The notes: generated from the sequence alone by a model not told the origin. 64,000 nucleotides of DNA from Micavibrio sp. UBA6145 (GCA_002423205.1 DIUZ01000002.1:124001-188000), one strand, 5' to 3'; counted from the stretch's first letter, positions 26,406 through 35,729 are shown. A program made the numbers and translations.

Positions 26406-27227
26406 TTACTTCTTGGCCGCTTTTTTCGGGGCTTCGTCGACAACCGGCTTCTGGCCGCCAGCCGCCGGGCGTGAACCGCCGCGGTTGTATTCAAGCTGGG
26501 CACGGTTCAGCTGGAAACCAAGGGTGATCGTGTATTGCGGGCCCTTGGTGATGTCGTCCATTGGGATGGTCTGGGTGATTTTTTCGGCATGGTCCAGATC
26601 ATCGACCTGCGGCTTGAAGCGCATGGCGGTTGCCATGATTTTCTTGTCGATCATCTTGCCGGCCGGGTCCATGACCGCGACGAAATACGGGAAGGTCATG
26701 AAGGCTTCCAGGTCCTTGCGGCCTTCGTAACGGCCTTTGTCGGAGATGCGGCCCTGCATGATCATGTCGACGTCAACGACGACGCCGTCTTTCGTGTAGT
26801 CACAGCCGCCCTTGATATCAACCAGTGATGCGCGTGCGACCATGGTGCCGGTGGGCTTGCCTTCCGGATCGTCGAAATAGGTGATGGATTTGGTGTCCGG
26901 CAGAACTTCAACAGCCGGGCATTCTTTCGGCGCGTTGGCCGGGGCCGGGTTTGCAGACTTGGCAGCAGAGGCGATGGCCGACGGTGCGGTGTCTTCGGCC
27001 GTGACGGCTTCAACCGGGACGGCGGGCGGGGTCGGGTTGTCGGACGTGCCCATGACCGAGGACATTTCCTTGGCCTCAGCGGCGGACGTGGCCGGGGCCG
27101 GTGCAGGCGTGGCGGCAGCCGGCGGCGGGGGCGCGTCTGACTCGCTGCCGGTCCATTTTTTGACGGTACCGCAGGCGGAAAGAGACAGGGCGGCGAAAGC
27201 AGCGGAGGCGAGCAGAAGGGTGCGCAT
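26406..27227 (-). CDS. Hypothetical lipoprotein with Pro/Ala-rich linker
   Basis: A 273-residue exported protein of unknown function. The lipobox is LSAC with Cys19 after a short hydrophobic signal. Residues 30-100 are Pro/Ala-rich and probably disordered, spanning the periplasm or cell wall. The folded part (about 103-245) has two cysteines (CPAVEV and GGCDY) that could form a disulfide, and beta-rich phrases such as VVVDVDMIMQGRI and QYTITLGFQL. The last residues are Lys/Ala-rich. It is divergent from ispH and convergent with fcl, whose stop is 20 bases away. I recall no named family. Confidence 0.7.
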   Translation of the reverse strand: MRTLLLASAAFAALSLSACGTVKKWTGSESDAPPPPAAATPAPAPATSAAEAKEMSSVMGTSDNPTPPAVPVEAVTAEDTAPSAIASAAKSANPAPANAPKECPAVEVLPDTKSITYFDDPEGKPTGTMVARASLVDIKGGCDYTKDGVVVDVDMIMQGRISDKGRYEGRKDLEAFMTFPYFVAVMDPAGKMIDKKIMATAMRFKPQVDDLDHAEKITQTIPMDDITKGPQYTITLGFQLNRAQLEYNRGGSRPAAGGQKPVVDEAPKKAAKK

Positions 27228-27316
27228 GTGTAAAACCTGACCTTTAAAATAATGGCTTCAAGGGCGATAGAATCAGCCCGGTAGCATTTCAACAGAGTCT
27301 GCCTTATGTTGCGCGC

Positions 27317-28273
27317 ATGGACAAGATGGACATGACCCTCCTTTTGGCCGCACCCCGGGGCTTTTGCGCCGGTGTGGACCGGGCCATTCAGATCGTAGAG
27401 CGGGCTTTGGAGCGCTTTGGCGCCCCGGTCTATGTCCGTCACGAAATTGTGCATAACAAATACGTGGTCGACGCCCTCCGGGACAAGGGGGCGGTTTTCG
27501 TCGAAGAACTTTCCGAAATCCCGGGCGAGCACACCGACCGCCCGGTCGTATTTTCGGCCCATGGCGTGGCTAAATCCGTCCATGACGATGCCAAGGGCCG
27601 CAATATGTTCGCCATCGATGCGACATGCCCGCTGGTCACCAAGGTCCATAACGAAGCCCAGCGCCACTGGCGCGAGGGGCGTAAGGTCATCCTGATCGGC
27701 CATGCCGGCCACCCTGAAGTGTTCGGCACGATGGGCCAGTTGCCGGAGGGCGCGGTCATTCTGGTTGAAAACATCGCCGACGTCGAAAAACTGACCATCA
27801 GCGACGATACCGCGCTGGCCTATGCCACGCAGACGACCCTGTCGGTCGATGACACGGCGGAGGTGATTGAGGCCTTGAAAAAGAAATTCCCCAAAATCGC
27901 CGGTCCGGGCCGCGAAGACATCTGCTACGCCACCACCAACCGCCAGGAAGCGGTCAAGGCCATCGCGCCCAAAATCGACGCGCTGCTGGTCATCGGTGCG
28001 CCCAACTCGTCCAATTCCAACCGCCTTGTCGAGGTCGCTAAAAACTATGGCTGCCCGCAGGCCATGCTGATCCAGCGTGCTGCCGATATTGACTGGAACT
28101 GGCTGGGTGCGGCGAAAATCGTCGGCCTGACCGCCGGCGCATCCGCCCCCGACGTTCTGGTCGATGAAGTGGTGGAGGCGTTTAAACAGCGTTTCAACAT
28201 CAAGCTGGACGTCGTCACGATCCGCGAGGAAAACGTCACTTTCCGGCTTCCGCGCCAGTTGGAAGTTGCTTAA
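27317..28273 (+). CDS. ispH: 4-hydroxy-3-methylbut-2-enyl diphosphate reductase
   Basis: A 318-residue iron-sulfur enzyme, the last step of the MEP pathway, giving isopentenyl and dimethylallyl diphosphate. The three cluster cysteines are Cys17 (PRGFCAGV), Cys104 (DATCPLV) and Cys203 (DICYATTNRQ), and EIVHN, SAHGV, GHAGHPE and SSNSNRL are all present. Alternative in-frame ATGs follow within 15 bases. It starts the ispH-thrB-rnhA row common in alphaproteobacteria and supplies the substrate for ispA nearby. Confidence 0.96.
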   Translation: MDKMDMTLLLAAPRGFCAGVDRAIQIVERALERFGAPVYVRHEIVHNKYVVDALRDKGAVFVEELSEIPGEHTDRPVVFSAHGVAKSVHDDAKGRNMFAIDATCPLVTKVHNEAQRHWREGRKVILIGHAGHPEVFGTMGQLPEGAVILVENIADVEKLTISDDTALAYATQTTLSVDDTAEVIEALKKKFPKIAGPGREDICYATTNRQEAVKAIAPKIDALLVIGAPNSSNSNRLVEVAKNYGCPQAMLIQRAADIDWNWLGAAKIVGLTAGASAPDVLVDEVVEAFKQRFNIKLDVVTIREENVTFRLPRQLEVA

Positions 28274-28282
28274 CGTCCACAT

Positions 28283-29200
28283 ATGGCCGTTTACACCCGC
28301 ATCGATGCAGACGAGGTAAAGGCGTTCCTTCGCATATGCGATGTGGGCGAATATATCGGCCATGACGGCATCACGCAGGGCGTCGAAAACACCAATTACC
28401 TTCTCGCCACGACCAGGGGCCGTTTCATCCTGACGCTGGTGGAAAAACGCACCGCACCTGCCGATCTGCCGTTTATCTTTTCCTACATGACGCATCTGGC
28501 CGCCGCCGGCATGCCGGTGCCCAACGTGCTGGCACAGGGCATCATCCTTGAAAAGCCTGCCGCCATCATCGAATTCCTGGAAGGCAAGGCGATCATCGGC
28601 ATGGAAACATTGCCCCAGCACTGCGCACAGATCGGCGCGGCGCTGGCGCAGATGCACCGCGCATCCGAAAGTTTCACCATGACGCGCGAAAACCCCGTCG
28701 GCATCGAACAATGGGACACGCTGTTCAACGCGGTGAAACCTGAAATCAATTCCGACACGGCCGCCGCGATTGATCGTGCGCTGGCTGAATCGCGCCGCGC
28801 CAACTGGTCGAAACTGCCCGCGGGTGCCATTCACGCCGATCTGTTCCGCGATAACGCGTTCTTCAAAAACGGCAGTCTTAGCGGCATTATCGATTTCTAT
28901 TTCGCCTGCACCGCGCCTTATGTGTACGACCTTGCGATCACCGTGAATGCATGGTGTTTCGACCGCGAAAACAAACCGCGCGCGGAACTGGTGGCGGCAC
29001 TGGTCAATGCGTATCAGCAGATCCGCCCATTAAGCGATGACGAGAAAAATGCATTTCCGCATCTGCGCCGCACGGCGGCTTTACGCATTCTCATGACACG
29101 TTTATACGATTGGTTCTTCACGGCGCCGGGGGCGCAGGTCACGCGCCACAACCCGATGGAATATCTCGCCAAACTCGAATGCAGGTATCAATGGCTGTAG
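28283..29200 (+). CDS. thrB: Homoserine kinase (APH-fold type)
   Basis: A 305-residue kinase with the aminoglycoside-phosphotransferase fold, the form of ThrB found in alphaproteobacteria and pseudomonads rather than the GHMP type. The start is typical (MAVYTRIDADEV), with GVENTNYLL near the ATP site, catalytic loop HADLFRDN (His184, Asp186, Asn191) and metal-binding IIDFYFAC (Asp204). It makes O-phosphohomoserine for threonine synthesis. It lies nine bases after ispH and its end overlaps rnhA by ten bases. Confidence 0.93.
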   Translation: MAVYTRIDADEVKAFLRICDVGEYIGHDGITQGVENTNYLLATTRGRFILTLVEKRTAPADLPFIFSYMTHLAAAGMPVPNVLAQGIILEKPAAIIEFLEGKAIIGMETLPQHCAQIGAALAQMHRASESFTMTRENPVGIEQWDTLFNAVKPEINSDTAAAIDRALAESRRANWSKLPAGAIHADLFRDNAFFKNGSLSGIIDFYFACTAPYVYDLAITVNAWCFDRENKPRAELVAALVNAYQQIRPLSDDEKNAFPHLRRTAALRILMTRLYDWFFTAPGAQVTRHNPMEYLAKLECRYQWL

Positions 29201-29619
29201 AAATATTTACCGACGGTGCCTGTTCCGGCAACCCCGGACCCGGCGGCTGGGGCGTATTGCTGCGCTTTAATGGCACCGAAAAAACCTTAAGCGGCGGTGA
29301 GGCGCTGACAACCAACAACCGCATGGAATTGATGGCCGCCATTTCCGGCCTTGAGGCTCTCAAAAAACCCTGCGACGTCACCCTGTATACCGACAGCAAA
29401 TACGTCATGGACGGCATAACCAAGTATATGCCCAACTGGATTGCCAAAGGCTGGAAGACGGCGGACCGCAAGGACGTGAAGAATCAGGACCTCTGGCAAC
29501 GACTCAACGCGGCCATCGCGCCACATAAAGTGCGCTGGGAATGGGTCAAAGGCCATGCGGGCCACGCGGAAAACGAATTGGTCGACGAACTCGCGCGCAA
29601 CGCCGTTCCAAAGCCTTAG
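29191..29619 (+). CDS. rnhA: Ribonuclease HI
   Basis: A 142-residue nuclease that cuts RNA in RNA-DNA hybrids. The four catalytic acids are seen: Asp8 (FTDGACSGNPGPGGWG), Glu46 (NNRMELMAA), Asp68 (YTDSKYV) and the Asp in NELVDELA near the C-terminus, with the basic handle KGWKTADRK. The ATG at 29191 overlaps the end of thrB and is preceded by CAGGT; another in-frame ATG lies 12 bases earlier. The overlap suggests translational coupling to thrB. Confidence 0.95.
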   Translation: MAVEIFTDGACSGNPGPGGWGVLLRFNGTEKTLSGGEALTTNNRMELMAAISGLEALKKPCDVTLYTDSKYVMDGITKYMPNWIAKGWKTADRKDVKNQDLWQRLNAAIAPHKVRWEWVKGHAGHAENELVDELARNAVPKP

Positions 29620-29688
29620 CCGACATTATCCACAGGGCACCGCGCAGATTCTTTAGGGATTCAGATTCCGTTAAGGGTTTGGGCGCGA

Positions 29689-29727
29689 TCCTTTGTTCAA
29701 GGGCAAAAGCCTGACGAACAAAGGAGG
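29689..29727 (+). promoter_or_regulatory. Hairpin that pairs with the ribosome-binding site
   Basis: TCCTTTGTTC (29689-29698) is the exact complement of GAACAAAGGA (29716-29725), with a small inner GGC-AAAA-GCC. The right arm covers most of the very strong ribosome-binding site AAAGGAGG (29720-29727) of the gene starting at 29734. The arrangement would hold the site closed in RNA until something opens it. Confidence 0.55.
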
Positions 29728-29733
29728 CTACCA

Positions 29734-30174
29734 ATGACCACCACTTTGTTACCGCGCACCAGAACGATAGCGCACACATCCACCATCCTGCCGTGCCTGC
29801 CGGAAAATGTCGGCCCCGCCGAGCGCGATATTTACTTCGGTTTCATCCGCGCCCTGCGTGAAGGCTCGTCCCGCCGCATGGAAGTCCGCATCATGACCGC
29901 CATCCACCGCGCCGCCGATGTCACCGACAATTCAGACGCCTATGTCAGCCGCACGCTGGTCGATATGGGGCTTATGGCACCCCGCCTGGCATTCCCCGGC
30001 GACTTCCTGGACCATGTGGACGCAACGCTGGTCCGTGGCCGCCCCTTACGCACCATTCCGGCATCCTACACCGCGCTGGCCCACCACTGGGCCGCGATTG
30101 GCGAAGATTTGTACGCCCTAAGCGACTTCCGCAAGGGCCGCGAACAACCGGGCAGCCATTACATCCACGCATAA
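29734..30174 (+). CDS. Hypothetical protein with gated ribosome-binding site
   Basis: A 146-residue soluble protein that I do not recognise. The middle (about 30-100) is helical and reads like a small helix-turn-helix or four-helix fold: AERDIYFGFIRALREGSS, then MTAIHRAADVTDNSDAYVSR. No signal peptide or membrane helix is present. The ATG follows AAAGGAGG at six bases, and a perfect hairpin upstream pairs with that site. It stands alone, 114 bases after rnhA and 97 bases before the response regulator pair. A regulator role is possible but unproven. Confidence 0.65.
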   Translation: MTTTLLPRTRTIAHTSTILPCLPENVGPAERDIYFGFIRALREGSSRRMEVRIMTAIHRAADVTDNSDAYVSRTLVDMGLMAPRLAFPGDFLDHVDATLVRGRPLRTIPASYTALAHHWAAIGEDLYALSDFRKGREQPGSHYIHA

Positions 30175-30271
30175 GGTTTTTTCTCCTCCCCCAGAGTGCA
30201 CTTAAAACCCGCCCAAGGAATGGCCGTCCCCCGGCTTTTCTTTGGGTGTTGGTTTATGGTACTTTTAAGAT

Positions 30272-30763
30272 ATGCCGTACAAGTTCGACAAACTCAGCGT
30301 TCTGGTCGTCGAGGACAATGCCCCGATGCTGGAGGTTGTCGTCAATTCCCTGAAACTGCTGGGCGTAGGCAAGGTCTTTCAGGCCCGCAACGGCGATGCC
30401 GGGTATCAGGTATTTCTGAAAGAGCGCCCGGACGTCGTCATCACCGACTGGGAAATGGAACCGGTCGACGGTCTTGAACTGGTCGAATGGATGCGCCGCC
30501 ATGCATCATCCCCCAAACGAAACGTGCCCGTCATCATGATGACGGGGTACGCCGCAACCGCCCGCGTGGCCGCCGCGCGTGATCAGGGCGTCACCGAATT
30601 TCTGGTCAAACCATTCACCGCCAACGAACTGGCCAGACGCATCGCCTACGTGATTGATGCGCCGCGCGACTTCGTCGAAACCAACGAATTTTTCGGCCCC
30701 GATCGCCGCCGCCGCAAAGGCCATGAACACAGCGACGAACGCCGCAAGGAAGACGACGAATAA
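30272..30763 (+). CDS. CheY-like response regulator with DRRRR tail
   Basis: A 163-residue receiver-domain protein. The acidic pocket is Glu14-Asp15, the phosphorylation site is Asp59 (VVITDWEMEPVDG), with switch Thr91 (MMTGY) and Lys113 (LVKPF). There is no output domain; a tail after residue 130 holds FFGPDRRRRKG and then acidic and basic repeats, as in many Rhodospirillales single-domain regulators. No histidine kinase is adjacent. Its stop overlaps the ATG of the next gene (TAATG), so they form a two-gene unit. Confidence 0.87.
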   Translation: MPYKFDKLSVLVVEDNAPMLEVVVNSLKLLGVGKVFQARNGDAGYQVFLKERPDVVITDWEMEPVDGLELVEWMRRHASSPKRNVPVIMMTGYAATARVAAARDQGVTEFLVKPFTANELARRIAYVIDAPRDFVETNEFFGPDRRRRKGHEHSDERRKEDDE

Positions 30764-31287
30764 TGGCAAAAAAAGATAAATACGGCCCGCGCGAAACCCT
30801 GCCACGCTACTTCAAGGCGGATTTCGAGCTGCAGCAGAAAGTCGGCACCGGCCAACTGGACGCGACAGCCGTGGCGCGGGTGCAGGACTATCTCGACAAG
30901 GTCGATATCGACGTCACGCCCGATCTGCGCGCGTCGATGGATGTCATTGCCGCCAATCTGGATGAAGCCCGCGCCTTGTCTTACGACCGCGAACAGTTTT
31001 TGCCCGTCATCTCGCGCGAGCTGATGAACATCAAGGCGATGTCAGGCATGTTCCGCCAGATGATGGTCTGCCGCGTATCGGCATTCGTCCTGACGTTTCT
31101 GGAAGACATCAAAAAAGTCGATAACGATGTGCTGGGGATTCTGACCGTGTACCTGAATGTCGTGCGCAGCCTGATGGACCGCAAGATCACGGATGACACC
31201 AACGCGCACGGACAGGCATTCCTTCAGGAAATCCGCGCCGCCTGCAAACGCTACTACGACAAACAGTCGGCAGCGGTTAAAGGGTAA
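30763..31287 (+). CDS. Hypothetical protein coupled to the response regulator
   Basis: A 174-residue soluble, mostly helical protein of unknown function. It starts in the stop codon of the receiver protein (TAATG) and is therefore co-translated with it. A helical bundle at about 60-165 contains LSYDREQFLPVISRELMNIK and later hydrophobic helices. No His phosphotransfer motif or enzyme signature is evident. It is probably the partner or target of the CheY-like protein. It ends four bases before the stop of the convergent penicillin-binding protein gene. Confidence 0.68.
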   Translation: MAKKDKYGPRETLPRYFKADFELQQKVGTGQLDATAVARVQDYLDKVDIDVTPDLRASMDVIAANLDEARALSYDREQFLPVISRELMNIKAMSGMFRQMMVCRVSAFVLTFLEDIKKVDNDVLGILTVYLNVVRSLMDRKITDDTNAHGQAFLQEIRAACKRYYDKQSAAVKG

Positions 31288-31291
31288 TCAA

Positions 31292-33337
31292 TTAATCGTT
31301 AAACGGACCGTCGATGATCGGGCGCATGCGGCGCTCCGACGGGACGAACATGTTCGGCTGCTGCGCGGCGGGCAGGGGCTGGGCTGTAGCGCCGTCGACA
31401 GGCTGGCCGTCGGCACCGAACAGGCGGTTGAACACGCCGCCCAGATTGTTGGAGATGGCGGTGCCAAGGCCAACCGCATACGGGTCTTCATTGGTCAGTG
31501 CGGTAATCGGCCGGCCCTGCTGGGCGGCGGCGGCTACCTGGCGGAAGATATCGGCGGGCGCGTTGCCACCGTATTGTTTGTTCATTCTCTGGTTGTTGTC
31601 ATACCCGACCCAGACTGCAGCCGTAATGACGGGTGAAATACCCATGAACCATGTGTCGCGGTAATCCGACGACGTGCCGGTTTTGCCCGCCACCATGAAC
31701 CCGGGATAGGCACGGCCGCCGGTGCCGCGTGTGACGACTTCCTGCATCATCGCCAGAAGCTTACGGCATGCGCTGGCGTCAAGCACCGGTGCTTCTTCAA
31801 CGGCCTCGTGGCGATACAGAATGTCGTCATTACCGTCGCGGATGCTGACAATGCCGTAAGGCACGGTCGGCACGCCGTAATTGGCAATCGTATTATACGC
31901 GGTCGTCATTTCCAGTGCGGTGACCTCGGATGCGCCCAGCGCAAGGCTGGGGGTCGGCATCAGGTCGGACACGATACCCGCGCGCTGCGCCACATCGACA
32001 ACCGCGCCAATGCCCACATGGGACGCAAGATTGACCGTGGCGGTGTTGAGCGACAGGGCGAAGGCCGATGTCATCGGCACTTCGCCGTGATACTGGCCGT
32101 CGTGGTTGGTCGGGGTATAGCCGCCGATATTGATCGGGGCGTCCAGAATCGGGTCGCCCGGCTGCACGCCTTTTTCAAGCGCCGCCAGATAGACGAAGGC
32201 CTTGAACGCCGAACCCGGCTGGCGCATCGCCTGTGTTGCGCGGTTGAATTGTGAATCGCGGTAATTGCGCCCGCCCAGCATCGCGCGGATGGCGCCGTCA
32301 CGGTCCATGGCGACGACGGCGACCTGCGGCTGCTTGGCCGTATCGACTTTAAAGAATTGTTCGATGGATGATTTTGCGGCGTCAGATGTCGCGCGCTGCA
32401 GTTTGGAATCCAGCGTGGTGACGATGACAAGATCAGCGCCCGAAACACCGATCAGGTCATTGGCGCGGTCCAGCACCCAGTCGGTGAAATACCGGCTGCC
32501 CATGTTGCTGTCATGCAGGTTGATGGGCTTGCGCGGCGGTACCGGGCGGCCACTGGCCTGTTTCTCTTCTTTCTTGGTCTCAAGGAAGCCCGCATCTTCC
32601 ATCGCGTCCAGAACCATGTTCATGCGGTTCAATGCTGCATCCGGGTTATTGTCGGGCGAAAGCCGGGCCGGGGCCTTAAGCAGACCGGCCAGCATGGCGG
32701 ATTCCTCAAGCGTCAGCTGCGTCGCCGGCTTGTCGAAATACACACGCGCGGCGGCATCAATGCCGTAAGCGCCGGAACCGAAATAAACCCGGTTCAGATA
32801 CGCGGTCAGAATTTCTTCCTTGGTGTATTTGGTCTCAAGCCAGACGGCCAGAATGGCTTCCTGGATCTTGCGCTTGAACGTACGTTCCGGTTTCAGGAAC
32901 AGGTTTTTGGCAAGCTGCTGCGTGATCGTCGATCCGCCCTGGACGACGCGGCCGCTGGTGAAGTTGGTGACGGCCGCGCGCAGCAGACCGATCGGGTCGA
33001 CACCGAAATGGTAATGGAAGCGGCGGTCTTCAATCGCCATGACGGCGTTGCCGACATGCGGGGGCAGATCCTGCACGCGCACACGGTTGCCCGACGTCTC
33101 GCCGTAAGTGGCCAGCACGGTCTGTCCGTCATTGGCCAGAACCACGACCGAGCGTTTGCGTTCAAAGTTGGATTTTTTAGTCAGGGCGATCAGGTCTTTG
33201 CCATACCACAGCAACACACCCGACAGGACAATCCCGCCCCAGATGGCAAGCACGAACATCCATTTGAAAGCAGTGCCAAGCAAACCGCTGCGCGGGTTGC
33301 TGTCATCATCAAAATCGGAACGGGATCGTCTGGCCAT
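31292..33337 (-). CDS. Class A penicillin-binding protein (1A type)
   Basis: A 681-residue bifunctional peptidoglycan synthase. A cytoplasmic head with an Arg/Asp-rich start is followed by one membrane helix (about 24-45). The glycosyltransferase domain (family 51) has catalytic Glu103 in AIEDRRFHYHFGVD and GGSTITQQLAKNL. The transpeptidase domain has SAFK (Ser376, Lys379), SLN (429-431) and KTGTSS (552-554). A Pro/Gln-rich tail ends the protein. It polymerises and cross-links lipid II in the periplasm. It is shorter than Escherichia coli PBP1A and lacks the OB-like insert. It is a single gene, convergent with the response regulator pair. Confidence 0.92.
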   Translation of the reverse strand: MARRSRSDFDDDSNPRSGLLGTAFKWMFVLAIWGGIVLSGVLLWYGKDLIALTKKSNFERKRSVVVLANDGQTVLATYGETSGNRVRVQDLPPHVGNAVMAIEDRRFHYHFGVDPIGLLRAAVTNFTSGRVVQGGSTITQQLAKNLFLKPERTFKRKIQEAILAVWLETKYTKEEILTAYLNRVYFGSGAYGIDAAARVYFDKPATQLTLEESAMLAGLLKAPARLSPDNNPDAALNRMNMVLDAMEDAGFLETKKEEKQASGRPVPPRKPINLHDSNMGSRYFTDWVLDRANDLIGVSGADLVIVTTLDSKLQRATSDAAKSSIEQFFKVDTAKQPQVAVVAMDRDGAIRAMLGGRNYRDSQFNRATQAMRQPGSAFKAFVYLAALEKGVQPGDPILDAPINIGGYTPTNHDGQYHGEVPMTSAFALSLNTATVNLASHVGIGAVVDVAQRAGIVSDLMPTPSLALGASEVTALEMTTAYNTIANYGVPTVPYGIVSIRDGNDDILYRHEAVEEAPVLDASACRKLLAMMQEVVTRGTGGRAYPGFMVAGKTGTSSDYRDTWFMGISPVITAAVWVGYDNNQRMNKQYGGNAPADIFRQVAAAAQQGRPITALTNEDPYAVGLGTAISNNLGGVFNRLFGADGQPVDGATAQPLPAAQQPNMFVPSERRMRPIIDGPFND

Positions 33338-33384
33338 GGCTGGCGCTTAACATGATGAAATTATAAGGCAAAAACAAGGCCTTT

Positions 33385-34287
33385 TCAGAGCAGGCGGGGC
33401 AAAACCAGCGGAATGGCGGCAATCGCCACGATGGTCGATACCAGCACCAGCATCGCGGCGTCCCGGATCGGGGCGTTATTGGCCGCCGCATAGGCGGGAA
33501 GGTTGGCAGCAACCGGGGCCATGGACAGGACAAGGATCAGCTTGTGGACATCCGCCCCGAACAGGCCCGGATCAAGGACGGCAAAGGCCAGCGCCGCCAG
33601 CGGCCACAGCAAAAACTTGCCGGTAAAGGCGATGGCGGACAGGCGCGGGTTCACGGCAAACCCCCTGGCCTGCGCCAGCGCGATACCCGCGATCATCATG
33701 CCGACCACGACATACGCGCCCTTGCACAGATCCCATAATTTGATGGCCGGTGCGGGCAGGCCGATATGCAAGGCTGCGAATATCAGACCAATGATCAGCG
33801 CATATAAAACCGGCAACCCCGCCACGCGTTTGAATGCATCCCGCGACGACAATTGCCCGCGGGCTACAAAGTAAAAACCAACGCTGGTCTCAAACACGAC
33901 CACACCAAGATTGGCCAGAAAATATGTGCCCGCCGCTTCCGGCCCGAACAGCGCCAGCGCAATGGGCAGGCCGAAATAGCCGGTATTGCCCGAACCGCAT
34001 GCCACGGGCAGCAACCCAGCCTCGCTCCGGCCCACAAATTTGACGCCCACGGCGTAACTGGCCAGGCCAATGACGGCGGCAATAATGAATGTGCATACCG
34101 GCAGCAGGATAAGGGCAGGGGTGAAATTCAGCTGTGCCGCAGACCCGAACGCCACCAGCGGCGTAATCGCGTAAATCGCAAGCGTGGCGACGGATTTAAG
34201 ATCGATGTTTTGAAGTTTGCCGATGATAAAGCCCAGCAGGACAAGCGCGGCCAGCGGGATGCAGGTCGAAAACAGCAAACCCGTCAT
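33385..34287 (-). CDS. AEC-family (auxin efflux carrier-like) transporter
   Basis: A 300-residue inner-membrane protein with about ten hydrophobic helices in two halves, each with a broken helix, as in bile-acid/AEC carriers. A GSGNTGYFGLPIALALFG segment in the first half is typical of bacterial AEC members, which move organic acids such as malate or malonate. The ATG at 34287 overlaps the mgtE stop (ATGA); a GTG twelve bases upstream is also in frame. The coupling to mgtE is unusual. malic-enzyme gene maeB is nearby but not in the same unit. Confidence 0.83.
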   Translation of the reverse strand: MTGLLFSTCIPLAALVLLGFIIGKLQNIDLKSVATLAIYAITPLVAFGSAAQLNFTPALILLPVCTFIIAAVIGLASYAVGVKFVGRSEAGLLPVACGSGNTGYFGLPIALALFGPEAAGTYFLANLGVVVFETSVGFYFVARGQLSSRDAFKRVAGLPVLYALIIGLIFAALHIGLPAPAIKLWDLCKGAYVVVGMMIAGIALAQARGFAVNPRLSAIAFTGKFLLWPLAALAFAVLDPGLFGADVHKLILVLSMAPVAANLPAYAAANNAPIRDAAMLVLVSTIVAIAAIPLVLPRLL

Positions 34288-35729
34288 ATCATCAGCCACG
34301 CAGCCAGGCCCAGGAACGACAGGAAGCCGATGCAGTCTGTCACCGTCGTCAGGAACACGGCAGACGCCAGCGCCGGGTCGATCTTCATTTTTTCAAGCAC
34401 CAGCGGAATAAGAATACCGAACAGACCCGCCGCGATCAGGTTGATGACCATCGCAAGTCCAATGACGACGCCCAGCAAATGGCTGTCGAACCACCACATG
34501 GCGATACCGCCGGTGATAAGGGCGAAGGCGGTGCCGTTCAGGAAACCGACGGCTGTTTCCTTGACGATCATGCGGGTCATGTTGGTGCGGGACAATTCCT
34601 TCATTGCAAGTGCGCGCACGGCCACGGTCAGTGTCTGCGTACCCGCATTGCCGCCCATGCCCGCAACGATGGGCATCAGCACGGCCAGCGCCACGATCTT
34701 CTCGATAGTGACTTCGAACAGGCCCACGACGCTGGACGCCAGGAAGGCCGTACCAAGATTGATTGCCAGCCACCAGAACCGCGACACGGCGGTGGGGACA
34801 AGGCCTTTGTAAAGGTCGGAACCGCCTTCGACACCGCCGAGGCGCAGGATATCTTCCTGTGCCTCTTCGGTGATAACGCCGACCACGTCATCGACGGTGA
34901 TCACACCGATGATGCGGTTGTTTTCATCGACCACGGGCGCGGATGTCAGTTCTTCACGCTGGAACAGGCGCGCGACGTCTTCCTGGTCGGTGGTGGCGCG
35001 AATGGGGTGAATGGCGTCCAGCGCCAGATCCTCGATCTTGGCCGAGCGGCGTGAACACAGAATACGGTTGAGCGGAATTTCACCGACAACGTGGTACATC
35101 GGGTCGATGACGAAAATGACGGTGAAATGCTCAGGCAGTTCATTAGCCGCTTCACGCATGTAATCGATGGTTTTACCGACGGTCCAGAAACGCGGGATGG
35201 ATACCACGTCCTGGCTCATCAGACGTCCGGCGGAATCCTCGGGGAAGGTCAGGCCTTCTTCCAGCGCTTCGCGGTCGTCGGCGGATAGTTTCAGCAGAAT
35301 CTGCTTCTGGACGCGCGGGGACAGGTCTTCGATCAGTTGCACGGCGTCGTCGGTTTCAAGCGATGCGATCAGCTTGGCAACGCGGCCCGGTGTCATTTCT
35401 TCCAGTGTCTGGCGCGCGAGTTCAGGTGCCAGCCATGAAAACACCTCGGCGGTGAAGACATGTGAAAAACGGTCGATCAGGAATGTGCGGTCTTCGGTCC
35501 CGATTTTAGACAGAAGCTCGGCAGAATCCGCAGGTGAAAGTTCTTCAAGAAAAACACGTACGTCATCATCGCGCCCGTCATCGAGCGCGGTCAGGATGCT
35601 TTCGATGGCCTCGTCCGAAAGCGACGATTCGACAACGATATCACCCTCTTGTGCCATGGGCTCGGTCGTCAGGTCGATAGGTGTGTCGTCGCTTGCGGGC
35701 GTGTCCGGATGGTTGTTGTCCGTACGCAT
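34284..35729 (-). CDS. mgtE: MgtE magnesium transporter
   Basis: A 481-residue magnesium channel. The order is the acidic N-domain of helical repeats (about 35-160, LSPADSAELLSKIG), two CBS domains (about 165-290, ending RIIGVITVDDVVGVI) and five membrane helices (about 310-480) with the pore region GMGGNAGTQTLTVAVRALA. Magnesium bound between the N and CBS domains closes the pore, so flux is self-regulated. An acidic, disordered start precedes the N-domain. Its stop overlaps the start of the AEC transporter gene. Confidence 0.94.
   Translation of the reverse strand: MRTDNNHPDTPASDDTPIDLTTEPMAQEGDIVVESSLSDEAIESILTALDDGRDDDVRVFLEELSPADSAELLSKIGTEDRTFLIDRFSHVFTAEVFSWLAPELARQTLEEMTPGRVAKLIASLETDDAVQLIEDLSPRVQKQILLKLSADDREALEEGLTFPEDSAGRLMSQDVVSIPRFWTVGKTIDYMREAANELPEHFTVIFVIDPMYHVVGEIPLNRILCSRRSAKIEDLALDAIHPIRATTDQEDVARLFQREELTSAPVVDENNRIIGVITVDDVVGVITEEAQEDILRLGGVEGGSDLYKGLVPTAVSRFWWLAINLGTAFLASSVVGLFEVTIEKIVALAVLMPIVAGMGGNAGTQTLTVAVRALAMKELSRTNMTRMIVKETAVGFLNGTAFALITGGIAMWWFDSHLLGVVIGLAMVINLIAAGLFGILIPLVLEKMKIDPALASAVFLTTVTDCIGFLSFLGLAAWLMI

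Noticed and set aside
26762..28834. 690-codon minus-strand open frame across ispH and thrB
   Set aside because: Antisense shadow of two conserved genes; its 3' part also mimics the lipoprotein gene in another frame.
29626..29634. TTATCCACA, an exact DnaA-box consensus
   Set aside because: It is alone; an origin needs a cluster of boxes and an AT-rich unwinding region, neither of which is present.
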